28,701 nucleotides of DNA from UBA6109 sp964506465 (GTDB taxonomy: Bacteria > Desulfobacterota > Syntrophia > Syntrophales > UBA6109): the NCBI GenBank assembly GCA_964506465.1, contig CAZDLM010000041.1:1-28701 (forward strand), written 5' to 3'. Positions 21,643 through 28,701 of the stretch are shown in pieces. The stretch's first letter is position 1. The number at the start of each line of letters is the position of its first letter. The notes under the pieces were generated by a model. It had not been told where the DNA came from. It did no database searches and worked only from the letters and a program-made list of their open reading frames with translations. A program made the position numbers and the translations under genes.

Positions 21643-22149
21643 CTACGTTTTGGCGATCTTCCGATTTCCTGCCGGACTGTCGCCCTTGGCGCGCTCCAGA
21701 TCGAGGATCAGGCTGATCTCCCCTTCCGGCAACCCCGACTGCCGGGCGATATCGCTTCCGCTCATCCCCCTCTTATGCAGGGCAATCACCTCGCCGTAGC
21801 GGTCCGAAGGGGTTGCGGCCGATTTTCCGTCCGTCTTTGCGGAGGGATCTCCGGAGACGTGGGGCGTCTCTCCCGTTCGCAGGAGTTCTTTCAGCGTCCT
21901 CTCTCTTTCCTCGAGTTGATAGAAAAGTCCCTTCAGAGACTTGCGGCTTTCCTCAACGCACTCGAGGAAGCGGGCCGCCGCCTGTTGAGACTCGTCCAGC
22001 ATATCGCGTAATTGTTTCAGATCCTGATCCGCAGCCCCGGCGCCGCGTTCCTTCATCCCGGCTGCCGACCGTCGTAACAGGACGACGATGGCCGCGCACA
22101 GCACGATATCCGCAACGATCTGGATTCCCAACAGGACCTGAATATCCAT
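21643..22149 (-). CDS. DUF2802 / SwrB-like membrane-anchored protein
   Basis: A 168-residue protein; the start MDIQVLLGIQIVAD at 22149 is chosen because it begins the membrane helix directly and is coupled to the upstream gene (1-nt gap). Layout: one N-terminal transmembrane helix (about 5-26, IQIVADIVLCAAIVVLL), a coiled coil (about 40-88, LKQLRDMLDESQQAAARF, LFYQLEERERTLKELL), a linker, and a C-terminal helix-turn-helix-like module (YGEVIALHKRGMSGSDIARQ then LPEGEISLILDL). This matches DUF2802 proteins of flagellar loci and the layout of Bacillus SwrB, which promotes basal-body assembly. A role in flagellar assembly is inferred. Confidence 0.65.
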   Translation of the reverse strand: MDIQVLLGIQIVADIVLCAAIVVLLRRSAAGMKERGAGAADQDLKQLRDMLDESQQAAARFLECVEESRKSLKGLFYQLEERERTLKELLRTGETPHVSGDPSAKTDGKSAATPSDRYGEVIALHKRGMSGSDIARQSGLPEGEISLILDLERAKGDSPAGNRKIAKT

Positions 22150-22150
22150 C

Positions 22151-22465
22151 TCAAACCCGAATGTTGATGTGGTGAACTTCTTCGTCCTCGTCCGAAGCGG
22201 CGGCGGGCTGATCGGTCTTCGATTTCTCCTCGGAGTTCTCCTCCCGCGCATCGCGGCGACCTTCACGCTCCTGCTGCTCGTGGATCGCCGCATGATCTAC
22301 TTCTTCAGAATCCTTAACCTTTTCCTTCAGCAGTTTCTTTTCTTCCTGCAAATGCAGCTCGAAATACCGTTGCTGCCTGTCGGGGTGCTGCTGCAGGGTC
22401 TGTTGCACCTTCTCCGAGGTATGGGATTGGAGCAGGACCTGCTGCATGTCGACCGCCCGTAGCAT
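22151..22465 (-). CDS. Small charged hypothetical protein
   Basis: A 104-residue protein with a strong SD (GGAGGTGAGAG) before ATG. Highly charged and Gln/Glu/Lys rich; the N-terminal part (MQQVLLQSHTSEKVQQTLQQ) is probably helical, and the centre is low complexity. The C-terminus ends EEVHHINIRV. Similar short proteins with an HINIR-type tail sit in flagellar loci of other deltaproteobacteria between fliA and a DUF2802 gene, from memory; I cannot confirm this by search. No function is assigned. It is coupled to the downstream SwrB-like gene by a 1-nt gap. Confidence 0.6.
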   Translation of the reverse strand: MLRAVDMQQVLLQSHTSEKVQQTLQQHPDRQQRYFELHLQEEKKLLKEKVKDSEEVDHAAIHEQQEREGRRDAREENSEEKSKTDQPAAASDEDEEVHHINIRV

Positions 22466-22561
22466 GATCTCTCACCTCCTCATAGAAAGAAGGGTCCGGT
22501 GACGTGAGGAGACTTCCTTCTCCCCCTCACACGGTGAAATCGTCAAAACGGCGGCAAGTCT

Positions 22562-23422
22562 TTAATCGGCCGTTGAAATCCGGCGAAAGCTGCAATCCGG
22601 TGCGGTCCGCTCCTTCCCGTTCGTCTTTGCCGCAATTCCCGCCGCGGCGCCGCAGGGAATCCGCAACGAGATCCTGTCGAATCCGGCACGGGTGCCGATG
22701 CCGATCCCGGCGCCGCAGCTTTTCGCAACCGCCAGCGCCTGAAACAGCCGCTTCTCGGGGCCCAGCCCGGCTCCGGTCTCCGTCAAGTCGTCGAGACGAT
22801 CGAGAAGCATCCGCGTCTTCCCCTCGGTTAGGACGCCCCCGCTGTGCTCGGCAGACAGCAAAACGCATCCGTCCTCGAGCTCCGTCGATATGGTGAACTC
22901 CTTGACCGGTTTTCCCCTCAGGGAGTCCATCACGTAACGAAGAAGCGCCGTCAGGATCAGCGAATAGTCGGATACCTGACCGTTCACCTCGGGCAGGCCG
23001 CTCTTCAACTGAATTCGTTTGGTTACCTCGTGCTTGAAATCGAGATAGAAATCCGCAAACTGCATTTCAGCTTCAACCAGGCGCGACAGGTCGATCGGCT
23101 CCTCCCCCGTCGAGGCGATCGCGTAGAATTTTCCGGAAATGCCGCGAAAGAGCTGGAACAGCCGGTCCGATTCCTGCGCGATCGCGTCAATGTCTCGGAC
23201 TACTTTTTGACAACCCTCCGCAAGATCCTCCGCCGTCGCGCCGGGCTGCGCCCCCACACGGCGGACATGATCGGCCATGCGCTTCTGAAGCAGCCTCGTC
23301 CTGCCCATGATTCCGTTCAGCGGATTGGCCAGATTGTGGAGAATGCCGGGGATCAGCTCCTCTGCGATCGTCTCCGTGAAATCCCGCTTCAGTTCTTCGC
23401 GAATTCGTTCGATGTCCTTCAC
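22562..23422 (-). CDS. Degenerate histidine-kinase-like protein
   Basis: A 286-residue cytoplasmic protein, GTG start with GGAGAACAG just upstream. A HisKA-like helix carries GILHNLANPLNGIMG with His29 in the H-box position (H..xNPLN). The ATPase half looks degraded: the N-box Asn is not present (LLRYVMDSLRGK), and the expected D-x-G-x-G box is replaced by AEHSGGVL. A late Gly-rich run (GAGLGPEK, CGAGIGIGTRAG) remains. No transmembrane or receiver domain is seen. It could be a pseudokinase, a phosphatase or a phosphotransfer partner. Its place between fliL and the SwrB-like gene suggests flagellar regulation, perhaps with the sigma-54 activator, but this is inference. Confidence 0.7.
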   Translation of the reverse strand: MKDIERIREELKRDFTETIAEELIPGILHNLANPLNGIMGRTRLLQKRMADHVRRVGAQPGATAEDLAEGCQKVVRDIDAIAQESDRLFQLFRGISGKFYAIASTGEEPIDLSRLVEAEMQFADFYLDFKHEVTKRIQLKSGLPEVNGQVSDYSLILTALLRYVMDSLRGKPVKEFTISTELEDGCVLLSAEHSGGVLTEGKTRMLLDRLDDLTETGAGLGPEKRLFQALAVAKSCGAGIGIGTRAGFDRISLRIPCGAAAGIAAKTNGKERTAPDCSFRRISTAD

Positions 23423-23505
23423 CTGTTCTCCAGCCTCCGGCGTTCAGTATCTGTCCGTTGCCGCATCGGTCGTTTTGCGGCATCCCGGTGCTCTGCAACG
23501 GCCCG

Positions 23506-24087
23506 CTATAGTACGACAAATTTCGTAAAATAGACATCCCGTATCGGCGGGACGCCTTCTCTCTTCGCCAGCAGTTCCCGGATCTCCTTTTTCAGCGCGT
23601 TCTTTCCTTCCGACGTCATCAGGCTTTCAACCCTTCGGCTGCGCAGCGATTCGTAAATGATGCGGCGGAGATCGACGTCCCGATCGAGCAACGACGCCTC
23701 GCGCCCTTCCGCGTCCAGGGCGAAGCCGCACAAAACAACACGGGGGTTCCCCTTCTCGTCCTGCAGGTCGACGACAAAGCCCTCGATCTCCGTCGCCCGA
23801 AGCGGCGCCGGCCGCAACGGAGCAGCGGCCCCCGCCGCCGGCGCACTCTCCGGCGCCGGCGCGGCGATGGTCTGTACCGGGGGCACTTCATTTGCGCCGG
23901 GCGGTGCAGAGAGATTCGTCCACAGGACGTACCCTCCTGCCGAAAAGATCAGGGCGGTGATCAAACCGGCGATGAGCAGCTTGCCAGGCTGCCACTTTTC
24001 CGGCGACGCTTCCTCTTCCGTCGGATTCCCCTCTCCGGAAAGCGGTTCCTCAATTTCCAAGATGTCGACGGTCACCTTTTCCGGCAC
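23506..24087 (-). CDS. fliL: FliL family basal-body protein
   Basis: A 193-residue protein with a GTG start (GGGGAGG SD). An N-terminal cytoplasmic stretch of ~35 residues is rich in Glu, followed by a single transmembrane helix (about 36-58, LLIAGLITALIFSAGGYVLW), a long Pro/Ala linker (60-95), and a periplasmic FliL domain (EIEGFVVDLQDEKGNPRVVL, LLDRDVDLRRIIYESLRSRR, EIRELLAKREGVPPIRDVYF) that ends TKFVVL. FliL supports stator function around the motor. It is the only motor-related gene here: fliM and fliN, its usual neighbours, are not in the window. Confidence 0.85.
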   Translation of the reverse strand: MPEKVTVDILEIEEPLSGEGNPTEEEASPEKWQPGKLLIAGLITALIFSAGGYVLWTNLSAPPGANEVPPVQTIAAPAPESAPAAGAAAPLRPAPLRATEIEGFVVDLQDEKGNPRVVLCGFALDAEGREASLLDRDVDLRRIIYESLRSRRVESLMTSEGKNALKKEIRELLAKREGVPPIRDVYFTKFVVL

Positions 24088-24185
24088 AAATCCTCCCCGT
24101 GGGCCGTTGAATAACGCCCGTCCCCTCTCCGGGAGACCGCGTCTGTCTCGCTTCCCCCACCCTTTGTCCGCATCATTCCTTCACC

Positions 24186-24207
24186 GCCGGATGACACCCT
24201 ATCCGGC
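24186..24207. other. Perfect 7-bp hairpin after fliA
   Basis: GCCGGAT at 24186-24192 pairs with ATCCGGC at 24201-24207 around an 8-nt loop, 1 nt beyond the fliA stop. It has no T-run, so it is at most a weak attenuator or mRNA-end stabiliser. The rest of the 121-nt gap to fliL shows no promoter that I can support. Confidence 0.3.
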
Positions 24208-24208
24208 A

Positions 24209-24919
24209 TCAGCGCAGGTCCTTCACGGATCCTCGCAGGCGAAGCGTGGCCTGCGAATGAAGCTGGCAGACCCGGGATTCCGTCAGCTTCAGGACCTTGC
24301 CGATTTCCTTCATGGTCAGTTCTTCGTAATAGTACAGGGAAAGCACGAGTCTTTCCTTGTCGGGCAGATCGTCGATGGCCTCCTTCAGGCGTTCCCGAAG
24401 TTCGGAGTTGGCCAGGAGCTGCAGAGGATTCCCGCGGGCGAGCTCCTCGACGACGTCCTGCCGGCTGAAGTGCTCCAGAAAATCGGGAGGAAGATCCTCG
24501 GCACTGACGATGGTGACGAATTTCGATTCGTCAAGCATCTTATAGTACTCCTCCACGGCGACGCCGAGAAATTCGGCAACCTCCCCGTCCTCGGGCGGCC
24601 TTCCCAGGCTTTTCCGCAGTTTGGAAATGGCATCTTCAATCCGGTCGTCCTTGTTCCGGACGGATCGCGGCACCCAGTCGCGCGCCCGCAGCTCGTCCAG
24701 AACGGCTCCACGGATGCGGAAGCGCGCGTAGGTCTCGAACTGAACGTTGCGGGACGGATCGAATTTCTCGAGTGCGGAGATCAATCCGATGATCCCGACA
24801 TGCACCAGATCCTCGCGGTCCGCCGCGGGGATGGGCAGCTTTGCCGTGATTCGGCCGACCGTATACTTCACGAGGGGCGCGTATTTCAGAATCAGTTGAT
24901 CGCGGGTTGCCTTGTCCAT
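24209..24919 (-). CDS. fliA: Sigma-28 factor FliA
   Basis: A 236-residue sigma-70 family factor lacking region 1.1. Region 2 is clear (LVHVGIIGLISALEKFDPSR, FETYARFRIRGAVLDELRAR, DWVPRSVR), region 3 lies in the middle (DAISKLRKSLGRPPEDGEVA), and region 4 is LPDKERLVLSLYYYEELTMK with LTESRVCQLHSQATLRLR. Both region 2 and 4 match FliA/SigD rather than stress factors. It should read the four N12-spaced promoters in this window and be held by FlgM at 14625-14930. ATG follows the flhG stop immediately, so translation is likely coupled. Confidence 0.96.
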   Translation of the reverse strand: MDKATRDQLILKYAPLVKYTVGRITAKLPIPAADREDLVHVGIIGLISALEKFDPSRNVQFETYARFRIRGAVLDELRARDWVPRSVRNKDDRIEDAISKLRKSLGRPPEDGEVAEFLGVAVEEYYKMLDESKFVTIVSAEDLPPDFLEHFSRQDVVEELARGNPLQLLANSELRERLKEAIDDLPDKERLVLSLYYYEELTMKEIGKVLKLTESRVCQLHSQATLRLRGSVKDLR

Positions 24920-25834
24920 TCACAGACTCTCACTGTCCAGGGTTTTTCTCGAAAGAAATCGGAGGCCGCCGGCGTCGGTCTCCTGCGGCTTCTCGCGGCA
25001 GAGACGATCCGCGACGGTGCGGAGGCAGACCGAAGCCGGAGATTCCGGATAGAGCTCCGCAAACAGCTGCTGACGTCTCACGGCATCCGTGACGTTCTCG
25101 TCCTGCAGGACGTGGCCGAGGTGGGAAATCTGCAGGTTGAGGAAATATCCCACCGCGTGGCTCAAGCGCTGGAAGACTTCGCGTCCTTCCGTCGCCGACC
25201 GGACCATGTTCACGAGCAGAAGAAAGCGCTTCTTCGCATGCCGCTGATAGAGGACCTTGATGAGCGCGTAGGCGTCCGTCATGGCCGTGGGTTCCGGTGA
25301 AGTGACGACGAGAATTTCTCCGGCGGCCATATTGAAATACATGACGTTTCCCGATATCCCCGCGCCCGTGTCGATCAGCATGAAATCCAGTTCCTGTTCG
25401 AGGAGGTCCAGTTCATCGAGGAGCAGCAGCTTCTGTCCCTGCGACAATTCGGACATTTCCTGGATTCCGGAAGCCGAGGGCAGGATGCGGATGCCTCCGG
25501 GCCCCTGGATCATCGCCTCCGCCAGGCTTCTGTCTCCCTCCAGCACATGGTGGAGGTTGTACCGCGGGGTCAGCCCCAGAATCACATCGATGTTCGCGAG
25601 ACCGAGATCGGCGTCCAGGATGAGGGTCTTCCGCTTCCTTCTCGTCAGAAGATAAGCGAGATTGGCCGTGATATTCGTCTTGCCCACACCACCTTTCCCG
25701 CTGGTAACGGCAATCACCCGCGCGGGAGAGGCGCTGCCGTGGAGCGCCCGCCGTTCGCCGGCAAGCGCTGCCGCCCCGCTGTGCAGTCCTTCCGACTCTC
25801 CCGTCATTTCCCGCAAGGTCTCGGCCTGATCCAT
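24920..25834 (-). CDS. flhG: FlhG, MinD-type ATPase controlling flagellar number
   Basis: A 304-residue P-loop ATPase. The N-terminal DQAETLREM matches the DQAxxLR activator helix known to stimulate FlhF GTPase. A deviant Walker A (VTSGKGGVGKTNITANLAYL) is at about 40-60, followed by ILDADLGLANIDVILGL, IDTGAGISGNVMYF and TSPEPTAMTDAYALIKVLY, the MinD/ParA switch parts. It works with FlhF to place and limit flagella, so polar or few flagella are likely. ATG lies after an AGGTG SD. It sits 42 nt after flhF. Confidence 0.95.
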   Translation of the reverse strand: MDQAETLREMTGESEGLHSGAAALAGERRALHGSASPARVIAVTSGKGGVGKTNITANLAYLLTRRKRKTLILDADLGLANIDVILGLTPRYNLHHVLEGDRSLAEAMIQGPGGIRILPSASGIQEMSELSQGQKLLLLDELDLLEQELDFMLIDTGAGISGNVMYFNMAAGEILVVTSPEPTAMTDAYALIKVLYQRHAKKRFLLLVNMVRSATEGREVFQRLSHAVGYFLNLQISHLGHVLQDENVTDAVRRQQLFAELYPESPASVCLRTVADRLCREKPQETDAGGLRFLSRKTLDSESL

Positions 25835-25876
25835 TGCACACCTCGTCTTCCGACTGTCGACTCTGCCCGCCGAACC

Positions 25877-27040
25877 TTATTGCACGCATCCTCGCACAAT
25901 GAGGTTCGCCAATTTTCCCGGATCGGCCTTTTCGATATCCTGCGGCACGGACTGGCCGTTCGTCACAAAGGAAACGGGCTTTCCGATTCTCTCGATCACA
26001 TCGTACAGACAACCGAATTTGCCGCATTCATCGGCCTTTGTGAGGATCAGAGAATCAAACTGGAACGGCGCAAACCGGGACGCGGCATCCAGAGACGCTT
26101 CCTGGCTCGACGTAAGGCTCAGGAGCAGGTGCTTCTCGGGCGCCGCCTCCCCCTTCAGGGCCTCCTGCAGCCTCTCCATGTATCCCATATCGGATCGACT
26201 CTTTCCCGGCGTATCCACCAGAAGAAGGTCAAAACCCTCAAAGCCGTTCATTGCCTTTTTCAGAGTGTTCTTCTCAGAGGCGACCGCCATGGGAATCCCC
26301 ATGATGTCCGCATAGATCTTCAACTGCTCCGCCGCCGCGATCCGGTAGGTGTCCATGGTCACCAGGGCCACCTTCTTTTTCTTCTGCAGGGCATAATACG
26401 CAGCCAGTTTTGCGACCGTCGTCGTCTTTCCCACCCCCGTCGGACCGACAAGGGCCTGGACCCTCGTCCTCCGGTCCTGAGCAGCGGGGATGCGGATTGC
26501 CCGTCTTACCACGGCCGCAGCAGCGGAGATTCCGCCTTCGAGATTTTCCATCCTCCCGCCGGTTTCCTCCCGCGCCGTCTGGAGAATCTTCCACGCCTTC
26601 GGGCGCGACAGCCCTCCCGCGGTCAGGCGCCGGTAGATCTTCAGCCACGGGCCGTCCGGCCGCCCTTCCAGACGGTATCCGGCGGCCGACAGGAGTTCTT
26701 CCAGCGTATCCTTCAGTTCCGCAAACTCCTCGTACAGCAGGCGCGAATCCTGAAACCCGGCGAGAAGACTCTTCATCCCGGCGATTTCCCGCCGGATACC
26801 GGCGAGTCCGTCATGGCCGCCGGACACGTCCGGAAGTCCGCCCTTCCTCTCGGCCGTACGCGGCCTGACGTCCATGGGGGACAGGGTGTCCTGATCCCTT
26901 GCCGCGGTGAGTTCGAAGACCGCGCCCCGTCCCTTCCCGATCCGGTTCGTCGAAAGAACGACGGCCTCCGGGCCCAGATCGCCCTTGATCTTCATGATGG
27001 CTTCCTGAAGGGTCGCCGCTTCGTATCGTTTGATTTGCAT
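25877..27040 (-). CDS. flhF: FlhF, SRP-type GTPase for flagellar placement
   Basis: A 387-residue protein. The N-terminal B-domain (MQIKRYEAATLQEAIMKIKG, DLGPEAVVLSTNRI) is followed by the N/G GTPase domain from about residue 190: G1 LVGPTGVGKTTTVAKLA, the SRP insertion VALVTMDTYRIAAAEQLKIY, G3 LLVDTPGKS, and G4 ILTKADE. FlhF binds GTP, dimerises like FtsY/Ffh, and sets the flagellar site. In most FlhF proteins I know, the G3 loop reads DTAGRS; here it is DTPGKS, which is a small departure. It lies between flhA (1-nt gap) and flhG. Confidence 0.96.
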   Translation of the reverse strand: MQIKRYEAATLQEAIMKIKGDLGPEAVVLSTNRIGKGRGAVFELTAARDQDTLSPMDVRPRTAERKGGLPDVSGGHDGLAGIRREIAGMKSLLAGFQDSRLLYEEFAELKDTLEELLSAAGYRLEGRPDGPWLKIYRRLTAGGLSRPKAWKILQTAREETGGRMENLEGGISAAAAVVRRAIRIPAAQDRRTRVQALVGPTGVGKTTTVAKLAAYYALQKKKKVALVTMDTYRIAAAEQLKIYADIMGIPMAVASEKNTLKKAMNGFEGFDLLLVDTPGKSRSDMGYMERLQEALKGEAAPEKHLLLSLTSSQEASLDAASRFAPFQFDSLILTKADECGKFGCLYDVIERIGKPVSFVTNGQSVPQDIEKADPGKLANLIVRGCVQ

Positions 27041-27041
27041 A

Positions 27042-28700
27042 TCAGATCTCCACCACGCCGAGGGACTTGATGAGCGCCTCGCGGGTTACCTCGTTATGGG
27101 ATATGACGACAAGATTCGGGAAGAATTTTTCCAGAATCTTCCGCAGATGAATGCGGACATTGGGGGAACACAGCAGAATCGGCTGCAGGCCTTTCGCCGT
27201 GAAGCTGCTGACGAATTTCTGCAGACCGGCCACCAGGCGTTTGACCATGTTCGGATCCGGCGAGGCGAAGGATTCATATTCCATATGCTGGATCGATCCG
27301 GCGAGCGTCTCTTCGATTTCGGGCGACATCATGATGACGGTGATGTTGCCTCCCGCATCCTGATACTGCCGGGTGATCGTCCTCGACAGGCTCTGGCGGA
27401 CGTATCCCGTGAGGATGTCGACGTTCTTCGTCATACCGACGTAATCCGACAGCGTTTCGACGATGCTGGACAGATCCCGGATCGAAACCCGTTCCCGGAG
27501 AAGCCTCTGGAGGACCTTCTGCAGGACTCCGATGGGGACCACCTTGGGCACCAACTCTTCCACGAGCTTCGGATGGGTCGCGGCGAGGTTGTCGAGCAGC
27601 GCCTGGACTTCCTGCCGTCCCAGAATCTCGTCCGCGTGGGTCTTCACGACCTCCGTGAGGTGGGTCGTGATCACGGTTGCCGGATCGACCACCACGTAGC
27701 CCTTGGCCTGCGCCATCTCCTTGTCCCGTTCGGGAATCCATACGGCCGGAAGACCGAAGGCCGGTTCTTTCGTCTCGATCCCCTTGAGCTTTCCCGGCCG
27801 GTCGTCGGAGGTGATGGCCAGGGAGTGCCCCGTCATCAGTTCGCCCCGGGCGAGTTCGATGCCCTTCATGAGGACCGTGTATTCGTTGGGCTTCAGGTTC
27901 AGGTTGTCCCGGATGTGGATGGCCGGGATGATGAACCCCATCTCGAGTCCGATCTGTTTCCGGAGCGACTTGATTCTCTGGAGAAGCTCGCCTCCCTGAG
28001 CCGTGTCGACCAGCGGGATGAGGCCGTAGCCGACTTCGACCCCGAGCAGGTCCAGAGGCGAGAGGAGGTCCGGCGGTTCCGCCGCCGCAACGGGAGCGGG
28101 CGCTTCCTCCACGGTTTCCTTGGACTTGGCGGTGCGCCGGAACAGGCTGTAAGCCATCCAGCCGGCGCAGGCTGAAACCAGGAGGAACGAGACCTTCGGC
28201 ATCCCGGGAATCAGGGCAAAACTGAACAGCATCGCCGCCGCCGTTCCGATCGCGCGGGGATGCATGAACAACTGGTTCTTCATCTCCTCCCCGAAGTCGT
28301 AGGAAGCGGCGCTCCGGGTGACAAGCATCCCGGCCGCCGTTGACACGATGAGCGCCGGCACCTGCGTCACCAGCCCGTCTCCGACCGTCAGCAGCGTGTA
28401 GTTTCGCGCGGCCTCCGTCATCGGCATGCCCTGCTGGACGATCCCGATGATGAGACCGCCGATGACATTCACGAGGACGATGATCACGCCGGCGATCGCA
28501 TCCCCCCTCACGAATTTGCTGGCCCCGTCCATCGCGCCGTAGAAGTTTGCCTCCATTTCGATTTCCCGGCGGCGTTTGCGGGCGTCGACGTCCGAGATCA
28601 GCCCCGCGTTCAGATCGGCATCGATGCTCATCTGCTTTCCGGGCATGGCGTCCAGAATGAAGCGGGCGGCCACCTCGGCGATGCGCGTGGCGCCCTTGGT
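27042..28700 (-). CDS. flhA: Flagellar export gate protein FlhA, 5' part outside window
   Basis: The frame is open to the right edge; about 552 residues of a usual ~690 are visible, so the first membrane helices are missing. It begins TKGATRIAEV, then AARFILDAMPGKQMSIDADL, the FHIPEP loop, and EMEANFYGAMDGASKFVRGD, followed by three more membrane segments (IAGVIIVLVNVIGGLIIGIV; TVGDGLVTQVPALIVSTAAG; a last one near 28150-28260). The cytoplasmic domain from about nt 28080 down, with DILTGYVRQSLSRTITRQY and VLCSPNVR-like sequence, binds chaperone-substrate complexes. FlhA is the export gate and proton-linked subunit. Confidence 0.96.
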   Translation of the reverse strand, partial: TKGATRIAEVAARFILDAMPGKQMSIDADLNAGLISDVDARKRRREIEMEANFYGAMDGASKFVRGDAIAGVIIVLVNVIGGLIIGIVQQGMPMTEAARNYTLLTVGDGLVTQVPALIVSTAAGMLVTRSAASYDFGEEMKNQLFMHPRAIGTAAAMLFSFALIPGMPKVSFLLVSACAGWMAYSLFRRTAKSKETVEEAPAPVAAAEPPDLLSPLDLLGVEVGYGLIPLVDTAQGGELLQRIKSLRKQIGLEMGFIIPAIHIRDNLNLKPNEYTVLMKGIELARGELMTGHSLAITSDDRPGKLKGIETKEPAFGLPAVWIPERDKEMAQAKGYVVVDPATVITTHLTEVVKTHADEILGRQEVQALLDNLAATHPKLVEELVPKVVPIGVLQKVLQRLLRERVSIRDLSSIVETLSDYVGMTKNVDILTGYVRQSLSRTITRQYQDAGGNITVIMMSPEIEETLAGSIQHMEYESFASPDPNMVKRLVAGLQKFVSSFTAKGLQPILLCSPNVRIHLRKILEKFFPNLVVISHNEVTREALIKSLGVVEI

Positions 28701-28701
28701 G

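Noticed and set aside
24105..24130. Possible remnant of the palindromic repeat (CGTTGAATAACGCCCGTC)
   Set aside because: Resembles one end of the element, but no matching second end, core palindrome or conserved internal block was found nearby, so chance similarity is likely.
25547..27070. Long plus-strand open frame opposite flhF/flhG
   Set aside because: It crosses the flhF and flhG genes in antisense and has no recognisable domain; flhF and flhG are unambiguous on the minus strand.
1..28701. CRISPR array, tRNA, rRNA, prophage or toxin-antitoxin genes
   Set aside because: No spaced direct repeats, RNA-gene signatures, integrase or transposase frames were seen; all coding space is explained by flagellar and glycosylation genes.

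Overview
The window is almost entirely one late-flagellar gene cluster from a GC-rich, Gram-negative bacterium. Presence of P-ring and L-ring genes (flgI, flgH) shows an outer membrane. The flgFGAHIJ order, flhF-flhG-fliA linkage, csrA-fliW linkage and a sigma-54 promoter on the rod genes suggest a deltaproteobacterium (Desulfobacterota), perhaps of the Syntrophales type. That taxonomic guess is inference from gene order, not from a search.

Layout, left to right. Positions 2-3913 (+): a flagellin-glycosylation block with a Maf-type (DUF115) glycosyltransferase cut by the window edge, a stand-alone Maf N-terminal domain, and a GT9 glycosyltransferase with an unusual C-terminal extension. Positions 3955-10287 (+): late filament genes fliC, fliD, fliS, a FliT-position gene and flaG, with three sigma-28 promoters and a strong terminator behind fliC. 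Positions 10491-14930 (-): flgM-flgN-flgK-flgL-csrA-fliW behind a sigma-28 promoter. Positions 15011-19848 (-): flgF-flgG-flgA-flgH-flgI-flgJ behind a sigma-54 promoter, interrupted by two copies of a ~120-bp palindromic repeat. Positions 20062-28700 (-): flhA (partial)-flhF-flhG-fliA-fliL-degenerate histidine kinase-small charged protein-SwrB/DUF2802-like protein-fliK-like-fhlB.

How it works together: FlhA/FhlB/FliK act in export and hook-length switching; FlhF/FlhG set flagellar position and number; FlgF/G/A/H/I/J build the rod and rings under sigma-54; FliA, held by FlgM, then turns on the late genes. CsrA and FliW form the known flagellin homeostasis switch, and the fliC leader carries a hairpin with a CsrA-like GGA loop plus a GGA-rich Shine-Dalgarno, which fits that model well.

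Most of the locus is ordinary flagellar biology. The parts worth a second look are the CsrA-type leader on fliC, the fixed-spacing sigma-28 promoters, the two palindromic repeat copies with a duplicated flgH tail ahead of flgI, the oversized FliD with internal duplication, the orphan Maf domain, the GT9 extension with its own apparent ribosome binding site, and the degenerate kinase. I found no CRISPR array, tRNA, rRNA, prophage or transposase gene.
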